A stretch of DNA of 21,722 bases from a virus (IMGVR_UViG_3300007344_000303:1-21722); one strand, 5' to 3'. Numbered from the stretch's first letter, positions 1 to 6,879 are shown. Numbers and translations are program-made. The notes: generated from the sequence alone by a model not told the origin.

Positions 1-1
1 A

Positions 2-145
2 ACGAATCAGGTGCTTCCAATACTTGAGGACAAGAAAAATCATGTGATTGATGCGTTAAGATATGCTTGCGAGGGTGTCAGGCGCGCTAATCCAACTACT
101 GCGGTCACAGACTTCGTGCCATTGCCAACCGCGAATCGGTGGTAG
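2..145 (+). CDS. terL: Terminase large subunit, C-terminal end (partial)
   Basis: The open frame enters from the left edge and ends at TAG 143-145, leaving 47 residues. It contains DKKNHVIDALRYACEG, which resembles the conserved end of the nuclease domain of phage large terminases, where an aspartate after the His-x-Ile is a metal ligand (H-V-I-D here). The large terminase is the ATP-driven motor and nuclease that packages phage DNA into the prohead through the portal. A portal gene follows 28 bases downstream, the usual order. The ATPase domain and most of the nuclease domain lie outside the window, so the assignment rests on this short tail and the neighbour. Confidence 0.8.
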   Translation, partial: TNQVLPILEDKKNHVIDALRYACEGVRRANPTTAVTDFVPLPTANRW

Positions 146-173
146 ATAATGGCTTGACAAACGAGGAATTGTT

Positions 174-2276
174 ATGGCTCGAATGACAAATGATCAGCGT
201 CTGGCGAATGTTCATCAAGACGCACTACATGAGTTCGACAGAATACAAAGTGCTCTGCGCGACGAGCGGTTGCAATGTTTAGAGGATCGTCGGTTCTACT
301 CGATCAACGGCGCTCAATGGGAAGGCAATCTGCTAGACCAATTTGAGAACAAGCCCCGGCTAGAAGTAAACAAGATCGCCCTGTCGGTCATGCGAATTAT
401 CAACGAGTACCGAAACAATCGCGTCACCGTTGATTTTACATCGAAAGATGGAACTGCAAATGACAAGCTAGCAGATGTCTGCGATGGCCTGTATCGAGCG
501 GACGAAAAAGATTCGATTGCGAATGAAGCCTATGACAACGCGTTCGAGGAGGCAGTCGGTGGCGGGTTTGGTGCGTGGCGGTTACGGGCTGACTACGAGG
601 ACCACGAAAACGACGAGGACGAACGGCAAAGAATTTTAATTGAGCCGATCTATGACGCCGACAGCAGCGTCTGGTTCGACCTAGACTCTAAGCGTCAGGA
701 CAAGGCAGACGCCAAAGTCTGTTTTGTTATTAGCTCGCTGACCTACGACAGCTACCTGTCCGAGTACGGCGATGACCCCGCAAGCTGGCCTAAAACCGTT
801 CATCAATATGAATTTGACTGGCTAACGCCAGACGTAGTTTACGTTGCGGAATACTACAGGGTAGAAGAGGTTAGCGAGACTGTTAGAATTTTTGAAACTC
901 TGGACGGTTCTGAGGAAAGATACACGACCTACGACTTCAAGGAAGACGAGCAGCTTGAAGAAATGCTTGCCGCAGTCGGCACGAGGGAGATTCGCCAGAA
1001 GCGCGTGAAGAAGAAAAAGGTTCACAAGTACATCATGAGCGGCGCCAAGATCCTTGAGGATTGCGGATACATCGCTGGCAAGTGCATTCCGATTATCCCA
1101 GTTTTTGGCAAGCGTTGGTTCGTTGACAACATTGAGCGATGCATGGGCCATGTTAGGCTCGCCAAGGACGCGCAACGGCTGAAGAATATGCAGTTGTCAA
1201 AGCTGGCTGAGATTTCGGCGCTGAGCACTGTTGAGAAGCCAATTCTATTACCCGAACAGGTTGCCGGTCATCAAGTGATGTGGTCTGAAGATAACTTGAA
1301 AGACTACCCGTATCTGCTGGTTAATCCGATTTCAGATGCGAACGGCAATCAAGCAATCTCGGGTCCGGTCGGATACACAAAGCCGCCACAGATTCCCCCG
1401 GCAATGGCAGCTCTGTTGCAAATTACAGAGACAGACATGATGCAGATCATGGGAAACCAGACTGGTGGCGAGGAGATTGCTTCAAACATATCTGGAAAGG
1501 CTGTAGAGCTGATCCAGACGCGTTTAGACATGCAGACGTTTATTTATATGTCCAACTTTTCCAAGGCTATGAGGCGCTGTGGTGAGGTCTGGCTGAGCAT
1601 GGCAAAGGATGTCTACGTCGAAGAAGAACGTAAGATGAAGATCATCGATGTTACGGAGACGGTTGATAGTGTGACCTTGATGACCCCAGCGATTAGCGAG
1701 ATGGGCGAGATTATCACTGAGAATGATCTGTCGAAGGCCACGTTTGATGTGGACGTTGAGGTTGGTCCCAGCTCAAGCACGAAGAAGCAGGCAACCGTTC
1801 GAGCGTTGACCGGGATGATGCAGATTACTGCTGACCCAGAAATGCAAAGTGTTCTCGGCTCTATGGCGATGATGAACATGGAGGGCGAAGGTATTAGCGA
1901 GGTTCGTGACTTCTTCCGTCAGAAGCTGATCAGGATGGGCGTTGTACAGCCCACAGAGGCCGAGGCAGAGGAAATGATGGCTGCGATGCAGAATCAGCCG
2001 CCTGATCCGAACGCGGTGTTCTTACAGGCTGCGGCAGAGGAGGCTACGGCGAAGGCTGCTAAGGCGCGAGCAGATGTCGTTAAGACGATTGCGGACGCAG
2101 AGCTGCAACAGGCTAGGGTTCTGGAAACGGGCGCCAGCACAGATCTAGAGCAGGCTAAGACCTTAGAAACTTTGGCAGGCATTGAGCAAAGCAACGAGCG
2201 GGTAGCTAACGAGACCGAAGAGAAGTCCGTCAGAAGCGCCCGGCTGCTTCAAGACATGATCCGAGACATGCGCTAA
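174..2276 (+). CDS. Portal protein, P22 gp1-like
   Basis: The 700-residue protein is close to the length of P22 portal (725 aa). It begins with a helical region, followed by PRLEVNKI at about 61-68 and a motif rich in glycine (GGGFGAWRL, about 129-137), features seen in P22-type portal proteins. The last 80 or so residues are rich in Ala, Glu, Lys and Gln and should form a long helix, as in the C-terminal barrel that P22 portal projects into the capsid. The portal forms a dodecameric ring at one capsid vertex; DNA enters and leaves through it. The start at 174 is supported by GAGG at 163-166, about 7 bases upstream. The stop codon shares its last base with the next start (TAATG). Confidence 0.93.
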   Translation: MARMTNDQRLANVHQDALHEFDRIQSALRDERLQCLEDRRFYSINGAQWEGNLLDQFENKPRLEVNKIALSVMRIINEYRNNRVTVDFTSKDGTANDKLADVCDGLYRADEKDSIANEAYDNAFEEAVGGGFGAWRLRADYEDHENDEDERQRILIEPIYDADSSVWFDLDSKRQDKADAKVCFVISSLTYDSYLSEYGDDPASWPKTVHQYEFDWLTPDVVYVAEYYRVEEVSETVRIFETLDGSEERYTTYDFKEDEQLEEMLAAVGTREIRQKRVKKKKVHKYIMSGAKILEDCGYIAGKCIPIIPVFGKRWFVDNIERCMGHVRLAKDAQRLKNMQLSKLAEISALSTVEKPILLPEQVAGHQVMWSEDNLKDYPYLLVNPISDANGNQAISGPVGYTKPPQIPPAMAALLQITETDMMQIMGNQTGGEEIASNISGKAVELIQTRLDMQTFIYMSNFSKAMRRCGEVWLSMAKDVYVEEERKMKIIDVTETVDSVTLMTPAISEMGEIITENDLSKATFDVDVEVGPSSSTKKQATVRALTGMMQITADPEMQSVLGSMAMMNMEGEGISEVRDFFRQKLIRMGVVQPTEAEAEEMMAAMQNQPPDPNAVFLQAAAEEATAKAAKARADVVKTIADAELQQARVLETGASTDLEQAKTLETLAGIEQSNERVANETEEKSVRSARLLQDMIRDMR

Positions 2277-3406
2277 TGGCCTCGATGCGCGAACTGGCGA
2301 TGGAGTTACTGAGCCGGGCTGGTTCTGGCCCAGTTCTTCAGCCGACCAACGTGTTCGGGCAGGATCCTGATTTACCGATTGGATACGGTGAGGGTGAAAT
2401 ATCACCTTTAGACGCCGCTGCAATGTCAACGATGTTCGTGCCCGGGGTTGGTGATGTCACTGGCCTAGCGGCTGACGTTGATATGTACATGCGCGACCCT
2501 GAGTCCAGAAACATTCCTAATTACCTCCTTACCGCTGCCGGTGTGCTACCGTTCCTGCCTGCCGCGTCTCAGGTCCGTAAGGGTATCAAGGCATACCACG
2601 GCTCACCTTATGACTTTGATCGGTTCAGCACAGAGCAGATAGGCACCGGAGAGGGCGCACAGGCTTACGGTCAGGGCTTGTACTTTGCTGGAAATGAGGA
2701 TGTTGCTAGGGGTTACCGAGACGCTTTAACCGGCCCTAGAGTGCAAAGAGCGCAAAGTCTATTAAGGCAGTCGGGTAATGACGTTGATTTGGCAATAGAA
2801 AACGCAAAAAACGAAATTGATCGACTAAAGTCGCTGGATCTAACCCCAGAAACCGGATCTGCAAAAAGGGAAAGCTTAATTTCTTTGCAAGAAGAAAAGA
2901 TAGCCGAGCTGACCGAGCTTAAGAATAGCGGACAGATGAGTGAAGGCCGTATGTACGAAGTCAACATCGACGTAGAGCCTGATGAGTTGCTTCAGTGGGA
3001 CATTCCAATAAGCCAGCAAAGCGAAAAGGTTCAAGACGCTGTGTACGCAAATAGGGATGCCGTTGATCAAAGGATCGTGGACGATTACTTTGGAGGTGAC
3101 CGAAACAATATAATTAACGAAGACATGACTGGTCAGCAGTACATGGCAAACATGGATAAAGTAAACGCTGGCATGATTGATGGGACGGAGTACGAGTTGG
3201 CAGAACGTGGCGTTAAAGGCATCCGATACGCTGACGCATTCACCCGGCACAAGACCCCTGACAAGCGTTCTATGAACTACGTCATATTCGATGACCGACT
3301 GATCACCATTGCGAAGAAGTACGGCGTAGCGATTCCTGTGGCGGCTGCTATGCTTGCTAGGATGACCGGCGAAGATACCTCGCAAAGTTATCAAGAGGAA
3401 ACCTAA
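2276..3406 (+). CDS. Phage accessory protein with ADP-ribosyltransferase-like (polyvalent/MuF type) domain
   Basis: 376 aa. Residues about 50-100 are hydrophobic and glycine/alanine-rich (PGVGDVTGLAADVDMYMRDP), the kind of leader found in phage polyvalent proteins. Residues 106-145 carry AYHGSP (His108) and, after GTGEGAQAYGQ, GLYF (Tyr136); KGIRYAD (314-320) and NYVIFDDRLITI (334-345) follow. This pattern matches ADP-ribosyltransferase-like domains in phage polyvalent proteins, which would move ADP-ribose from NAD onto a target; which residue serves as the acidic catalytic residue is unclear, and E309 is only a candidate. Residues 351-363 form a hydrophobic helix before a tail ending EET. 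The start overlaps the portal stop and has a weak ribosome site, but the next gene begins with the same MASMREL, which supports it. Whether the protein is packaged and injected is inference. Confidence 0.72.
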   Translation: MASMRELAMELLSRAGSGPVLQPTNVFGQDPDLPIGYGEGEISPLDAAAMSTMFVPGVGDVTGLAADVDMYMRDPESRNIPNYLLTAAGVLPFLPAASQVRKGIKAYHGSPYDFDRFSTEQIGTGEGAQAYGQGLYFAGNEDVARGYRDALTGPRVQRAQSLLRQSGNDVDLAIENAKNEIDRLKSLDLTPETGSAKRESLISLQEEKIAELTELKNSGQMSEGRMYEVNIDVEPDELLQWDIPISQQSEKVQDAVYANRDAVDQRIVDDYFGGDRNNIINEDMTGQQYMANMDKVNAGMIDGTEYELAERGVKGIRYADAFTRHKTPDKRSMNYVIFDDRLITIAKKYGVAIPVAAAMLARMTGEDTSQSYQEET

Positions 3407-3408
3407 TC

Positions 3409-5136
3409 ATGGCTTCAATGCGCGAACTGTCAGAAGCAATTCTAGGCCAGACGATTCTCAACAAAGAGACCGAGGACTACATGATGACTCCTGCCGGGCC
3501 GATCAGGCGTCAAGATCCGTTCACGCCAGCACAGTTCGTGAACTTTGCCGCGTCAATGCAGCCCGGTGCTGGCATTGCAGATATGGCTGGTGAGCTGCCA
3601 ATGACGCCGGGACCAGAGGCTGGGATCACTGAGGCGTTCTCAGCAGAAGCTTACCCAAGCTTTGGCGAAAACATATCTGAAGGTGAGTACCTAGACGCAT
3701 TCTTGCAAGGCTTAGGCGGTGTTGGTGATGCGCTGTACGCAACGGGACCGTTAGGCGTAGCCGCTGGTTCGGTCTTGAAAGCACCAAGGGCGTTGTCAAA
3801 AGCTTCTAAAGTTGCAGATTCTGGCATTGCTGAGACCGCTCAACCAATTGATTCTGCGGATTTGCAGTTTTTGCACAACACTTCACCGGGGAAAATAGCT
3901 AGACAGCAAGCAATGGGCGGTATGCCAATGCCATCTTTAGCTGTGACTCGGCAAGACATACCGTTTGAAGGATTTGGTGACATCACTTTGGTAGGAGATC
4001 CAGCCAAGTTCGACCCCAAAAGAAGCAGATCTAACGTGGTTTACGATGCGGACGCTTACACAGTCAGAGCACCGTCTCCGGTTAGGCAGGCTAAAAAGGG
4101 CGCATATAAAAAACTTAATGAAGAATTTGGCGATATAGCCAGAAAGTACGATGGTTATTTAGATGAAGCTAAATATTTACTTGCCGATCTTGAAACCAAA
4201 AAAAACATAAGTTCTGACAAGTACAGCACCATTGAACGATTTTTTGAAAACGATGTAGTGACTGACATTGCATTTTTACAAGAGAAAGGAATTACAGATA
4301 TACCATTGCGAAAGTATGGGACCAACACTGCGGCTGATGGTAGTAAAATATCAGAAATGGTTAGAGAATTTGGTCAAGAACGAAAAGATTGGGCAAATAA
4401 AAAAATTAATCAATACTTTGATAGTGACGAATTATTCGTATCCAATCCAGACCGAGACTATTACACCACCGCCGCTAAACTTAAACCGTACACTGCTGAA
4501 GAAGTAACCAAATTCATGAAGCGAAAACGAGGCGCTGGTCAAGAGTCAGTTATTGGCACTGGCGTTGGCATGGTACGAGCCAACCTTGCAAAAGAATTAA
4601 AAAGCTTGCCTGAGATAAGATCAGAAAAAGGTCGATTGGTTACAGCAGAGGACGTTGCAGAATTTAAGTCTGAGATGGATTCAACATTGATTGACTTGCA
4701 AGACATCATGCAGCCATTTTATAAATACGATGCTGGAGGGTTCAGGTATCGAGACGAAGTTGGCGAAATGATATATGACTCAGATCGCATTGGCTTAGAC
4801 AGAGCGTTCGAAAAGTATGGGTTTGAAAACATACCTAGTAACATTAAGCAGGAAATAAGTGATTACAAAGCTCGCTTAAGATCAGGCCCAACAGAGTATT
4901 TTGAAGCCAAGCCGGGTCGTGCGGTTGATTTTTCCGACTTCAAAGGCGCGATTGTTCCAGTTGATACGCCTAAATCCACCGTTGATGCGTTAAAAAAAGC
5001 AGGTCTAAAAATTGAGTATTACCAAGGTGAAACCGAAAGGCTCGACGCTAGAATGAAATTTCCCGGGACGGCGTTCTCAATTGCTGGTGGAATAATCTTA
5101 GCAGGCACCGCAATGAAGGACAAAGAAGAAACATAA
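3409..5136 (+). CDS. Large accessory protein with polyvalent-protein conserved domain; sister of the preceding gene
   Basis: 575 aa, starting MASMREL like its upstream neighbour and ending in a hydrophobic helix (about 555-569) and KEET, again like its neighbour. After a glycine/alanine-rich leader (45-140), residues 153-224 hold FLHNTSPGKIARQ, GGMPMPSLAVT, GDITLVGDPAKFDP and a YDADAYTVRAPSP segment. This block recurs in large phage and mobile-element polyvalent proteins; its activity is not known to me. The C-terminal FKGAIVPVDTPKS to EYYQG segment (511-539) is also familiar from these proteins. The middle (about 230-490) is helical, charged and visibly richer in A and T than the surrounding genes. 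The start has GAGG at 3395-3398. The product may act in the host cell after injection, but this is inferred only from family and position. Confidence 0.6.
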   Translation: MASMRELSEAILGQTILNKETEDYMMTPAGPIRRQDPFTPAQFVNFAASMQPGAGIADMAGELPMTPGPEAGITEAFSAEAYPSFGENISEGEYLDAFLQGLGGVGDALYATGPLGVAAGSVLKAPRALSKASKVADSGIAETAQPIDSADLQFLHNTSPGKIARQQAMGGMPMPSLAVTRQDIPFEGFGDITLVGDPAKFDPKRSRSNVVYDADAYTVRAPSPVRQAKKGAYKKLNEEFGDIARKYDGYLDEAKYLLADLETKKNISSDKYSTIERFFENDVVTDIAFLQEKGITDIPLRKYGTNTAADGSKISEMVREFGQERKDWANKKINQYFDSDELFVSNPDRDYYTTAAKLKPYTAEEVTKFMKRKRGAGQESVIGTGVGMVRANLAKELKSLPEIRSEKGRLVTAEDVAEFKSEMDSTLIDLQDIMQPFYKYDAGGFRYRDEVGEMIYDSDRIGLDRAFEKYGFENIPSNIKQEISDYKARLRSGPTEYFEAKPGRAVDFSDFKGAIVPVDTPKSTVDALKKAGLKIEYYQGETERLDARMKFPGTAFSIAGGIILAGTAMKDKEET

Positions 5137-5152
5137 CTCCTTGCTGGTTGTG
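5134..5152 (-). repeat. Ribosome-site repeat, copy 3 (no real gene follows)
   Basis: Read on the minus strand this contains ACCAGCAAGGAG, and all 19 bases are identical to 5404-5422. It lies just past the hairpin at the end of the 80-aa reverse gene and overlaps the stop codon of the forward 575-aa gene. An ATG sits two bases beyond the AAGGAG (minus strand, 5134), opening only a 28-codon frame antisense to the forward gene (to 5048), so it looks like an orphan boundary of a missing gene rather than a working start. Confidence 0.75.
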
Positions 5153-5166
5153 GGGCGTTAAGCCCC
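5152..5166 (-). terminator. Short stop-codon hairpin at the end of the 80-aa reverse gene
   Basis: GGGGC, a five-base loop and GCCCC make a perfect 5-bp stem. The loop contains the TAA stop of the reverse gene (5158-5160). No U-tract follows on the minus strand, so it may stabilise the RNA end or mark a cassette border rather than act as an intrinsic terminator. Confidence 0.45.
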
Positions 5167-5400
5167 GTAATATTCGTATGATCCTTCACTGACTCGGTCT
5201 ATGACCTCATCCCAAAACTCTGATGCGGGTCCAGAGTACCAGTTGATAACAATCGACGGCGCATCGCTCGAAGACCAGTAATCTGTGCCGGGAGCATCAA
5301 TGCAAATGCTTTTGTCGGTCTTAGTGATTTCGCTGACGCCCCAGTCAATGACCCCGCCTTCTTCTTGGATGGCTTGAAGAGCTTGTTTTTTCGTTGCCAT
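5158..5400 (-). CDS. Small hypothetical phage protein (80 aa), reverse strand
   Basis: The start is set at the ATG at 5398-5400 (MATKKQALQA) because AAGGAG lies 6 bases upstream within the repeated cassette; a longer in-frame start at 5445 would begin inside the upstream gene and has no such site. The 80-residue product is acidic, with a short helix at the N-terminus, then a middle rich in aromatic residues and serine (TDYWSSSDAPSIVINWYSG) and a second helix (EFWDEVIDRV). No signal peptide or membrane segment is visible, so it is probably cytoplasmic. I do not recognise the family. It lies downstream of the peptidase-like reverse gene with the same kind of ribosome site, so the two are probably co-transcribed, away from the virion genes. 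Confidence 0.7.
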   Translation of the reverse strand: MATKKQALQAIQEEGGVIDWGVSEITKTDKSICIDAPGTDYWSSSDAPSIVINWYSGPASEFWDEVIDRVSEGSYEYYGA

Positions 5401-5403
5401 TGT

Positions 5404-5422
5404 TAACTCCTTGCTGGTTGTG
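5404..5422 (-). repeat. Ribosome-site repeat, copy 2 (drives the 80-aa reverse gene)
   Basis: Identical over 19 bases to 5134-5152. It carries the AAGGAG (5407-5412) that sits 6 bases before the ATG at 5400. It lies between the stop hairpin of the upstream reverse gene and the start of the downstream one. Confidence 0.8.
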
Positions 5423-5440
5423 CAGCGGCTTATGCCGCTG
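5423..5440 (-). terminator. Stop-codon hairpin at the end of the peptidase-like reverse gene
   Basis: CAGCGGC and GCCGCTG form a perfect 7-bp stem with a four-base loop that overlaps the TAA stop (5430-5432). There is no U-tract on the minus strand, and the ribosome-site repeat begins directly after it. It could be an attenuator, an RNA-stability element or a remnant of cassette assembly. Confidence 0.5.
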
Positions 5441-5804
5441 TCCAATATGAGTTCACTGGTCTATATCGGCAATCCCAAGAGTCGATGCACACCCCGTCTT
5501 TTACAACAGTCAGATGCCCTGAGTTTATTACAACGGCAACGCCCTTAAAATCCCAATCCGCAAGCTTGATGTACTTGCCTTTGGCGTTTCGAGGCGGTTT
5601 GTTTCTAACAAAGCCATGATCCTCAAGGTATTTCATCCATACCTTATCATGGTCTGGGAAAGCGCCGATCTCCAAACCTAACGCCATCAGACCCTCAAAG
5701 GTTTCTCGATAGGTCTTGCCAGTAGCTATACTGATCGACCGGATCACGCAGTCATCTTTAAAAGTTTTGCAGATCCGCCCGTTGTCTGTTTGTTGAAAAT
5801 CCAT
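5430..5804 (-). CDS. Putative small papain-like (C39-like) cysteine peptidase, reverse strand
   Basis: 124 aa with a compact pattern known from small phage proteins of the papain/C39 fold. DDCVIRSISIATGK places Cys19 at the start of a helix, SGHLTVVKDG places His97 on a strand, and CIDSWDC gives Asp108 (or Asp111) as a third candidate catalytic residue. The spacing and order Cys-His-Asp fit a papain-like triad, but activity and substrate are unknown. There is no signal peptide. The start ATG at 5802-5804 has AAGGAG (5812-5817) 7 bases upstream within the repeated cassette. The gene is transcribed against the virion operon, ahead of the 80-aa gene, so it is probably under separate control and may act on host or phage proteins. 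It could instead be a catalytically dead relative. Confidence 0.66.
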   Translation of the reverse strand: MDFQQTDNGRICKTFKDDCVIRSISIATGKTYRETFEGLMALGLEIGAFPDHDKVWMKYLEDHGFVRNKPPRNAKGKYIKLADWDFKGVAVVINSGHLTVVKDGVCIDSWDCRYRPVNSYWTAA

Positions 5805-5811
5805 TCTGTAT

Positions 5812-5824
5812 CTCCTTGCTGGTT
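5812..5824 (-). repeat. Ribosome-site repeat, copy 1 (drives the peptidase-like gene)
   Basis: Minus-strand AACCAGCAAGGAG, identical over 13 bases to the other two copies at 5134-5152 and 5404-5422. It provides the ribosome binding site of the 124-aa reverse gene. Similarity ends sharply upstream of the core. Confidence 0.75.
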
Positions 5825-5862
5825 AAGTGCCGCCGAACCCCGACCACAAAAGAAGTATCTCA

Positions 5863-5876
5863 TGTTACTGGTAACA
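5863..5876. promoter_or_regulatory. Perfect 14-bp dyad in the divergent control region
   Basis: TGTTACTGGTAACA is a perfect palindrome with 6-bp arms around TG. It lies between the reverse gene pair and the forward scaffold gene, where a repressor site could control either direction. Operator function is inferred from symmetry and position only. Confidence 0.4.
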
Positions 5877-5890
5877 ATGGAAGGGGTTTA

Positions 5891-5916
5891 GTGCAAATAG
5901 TTGAAATAATTTGCAC
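5891..5916. promoter_or_regulatory. Inverted repeat, 8-bp arms, overlapping a candidate promoter
   Basis: GTGCAAAT (5891-5898) and ATTTGCAC (5909-5916) are exact reverse complements separated by 10 bases. The centre-to-centre distance of about 18 bp, near two helical turns, suits a dimeric DNA-binding protein more than an RNA hairpin. The spacer contains the candidate -35 element TTGAAA. Confidence 0.45.
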
Positions 5917-5928
5917 AAGGGTGATAAT
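5901..5928 (+). promoter_or_regulatory. Candidate sigma70-type promoter for scaffold and coat genes
   Basis: TTGAAA (5901-5906) and GATAAT (5923-5928) are separated by 16 bases and point to the scaffold gene starting at 5984, which would give an mRNA leader of roughly 50 bases. The -35 element lies inside the inverted repeat 5891-5916, so binding there could block transcription. It is predicted from consensus only. Confidence 0.4.
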
Positions 5929-5983
5929 TGAGTTACGGCAACCGCCCAGCCGATAACTTGGGTGAGTTTATAGGGATCACAAA

Positions 5984-6862
5984 ATGAACGAGGCAGTAGA
6001 GGGAGTTGACTATCAGGAAGAGGAAACGATTGAGGATGAGCAGCTTGAGCTTGAGGAAGATGTCACCGAAGACCTAGAGGTCGAAGATGATCCAAGCGAA
6101 GAGGTTGAAGAATCCGAAGACGAGGAATCTGATGAGATAGTGATATCCATCGGGGAGGAACCGCCCCCTCCAGAACCAGAACCAGCACCGGAGTGGGTCC
6201 GGGAGCTTAGAAAATCACACAGGGAGTTGCAGAGACGTAATCGTGAGCTAGAGGCAAAAATCCAACAGGCACCTGAGACCAATCCAGTTGTCACGCTAGG
6301 AGCGAAGCCAAGTCTAGAGTCATATGATTACGACACCGAGAAGTATGAGGCGTCACTTGCTGATTGGTACGAGCGGAAACGCTTAGTCGATGAGCAGGAG
6401 GCTAAGGCAAGGCAGGCTGAGCAACAGCAGGCCGAAGCTTGGCAACAAAAGTTGCAGGGCTACGCCGAGGCCAAGACCAAGCTGAAGGTGAAGGACTATG
6501 ACGATGCTGAGGAAGTTGCCCAGCAGACGTTCAATGTCGTTCAACAAGGCGTCATGATTCAAGGTGCTGAAGACCCGGCGTTGGTGATCTACGCTCTTGG
6601 AAAGAATCCCAAGAAGGCGAAGGAACTGGCACAGATAGACGATCCCGTAAAGTTTGCCTTTGCGGTTGCAAAATTGGAGAGTCAATTGAAAATTTCAAAT
6701 CGTAAGGCAGCAACACGGCCCGAGAAACAAGTCTCGGCAACGGCCCCGATAAAGGGTGCTGTGGACTCAACCCTAGAACGGCTGCGAGAAGAAGCGGCGC
6801 GGACAGGTAACATGGATAAGGTCATGGCCTATAAGCGCGCGCAGAAACGAGCGGCGAAATAA
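5984..6862 (+). CDS. Scaffolding protein
   Basis: 292 aa, near the size of P22 gp8 (303 aa) and directly before the coat gene, as in P22. The first 70 residues are extremely acidic (long runs of Glu and Asp), followed by a proline-rich hinge (59-69) and a charged, probably coiled-coil segment (71-95). The rest is helical, and the last 30 residues are basic (VMAYKRAQKRAAK), like the basic C-terminal coat-binding helices of phage scaffolds. The protein would direct coat assembly into proheads and then leave. AGGGA lies 9-13 bases upstream of the ATG. The start follows the dyad-rich control region, so this gene probably heads a transcript with the coat gene. The sequence is too low in complexity for a firm family match; position carries much of the call. 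Confidence 0.82.
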   Translation: MNEAVEGVDYQEEETIEDEQLELEEDVTEDLEVEDDPSEEVEESEDEESDEIVISIGEEPPPPEPEPAPEWVRELRKSHRELQRRNRELEAKIQQAPETNPVVTLGAKPSLESYDYDTEKYEASLADWYERKRLVDEQEAKARQAEQQQAEAWQQKLQGYAEAKTKLKVKDYDDAEEVAQQTFNVVQQGVMIQGAEDPALVIYALGKNPKKAKELAQIDDPVKFAFAVAKLESQLKISNRKAATRPEKQVSATAPIKGAVDSTLERLREEAARTGNMDKVMAYKRAQKRAAK

Positions 6863-6879
6863 ATTAAAAGGAGCCAATC

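Noticed and set aside
2876-3394. Reverse open frame of 172 codons opposite the ADP-ribosyltransferase-like gene
   Set aside because: The forward gene has recognisable motifs over the same bases; the reverse frame has no family pattern and no ribosome site.
4268-4507. Forward open frame of 79 codons inside the 575-aa gene
   Set aside because: Overlaps the main frame completely, lacks a ribosome site, and is explained by the low stop density of an alternative frame.
5158-5445. Longer start (5445) for the 80-aa reverse gene
   Set aside because: It would begin inside the upstream reverse gene and has no ribosome site, while the ATG at 5400 has AAGGAG at ideal spacing.
6013-6294. Reverse open frame of 93 codons rich in serine
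   Set aside because: It is the mirror of the Glu/Asp-rich start of the scaffold gene: GAA/GAG/GAT codons read in reverse give Ser runs without stops. No ribosome site.
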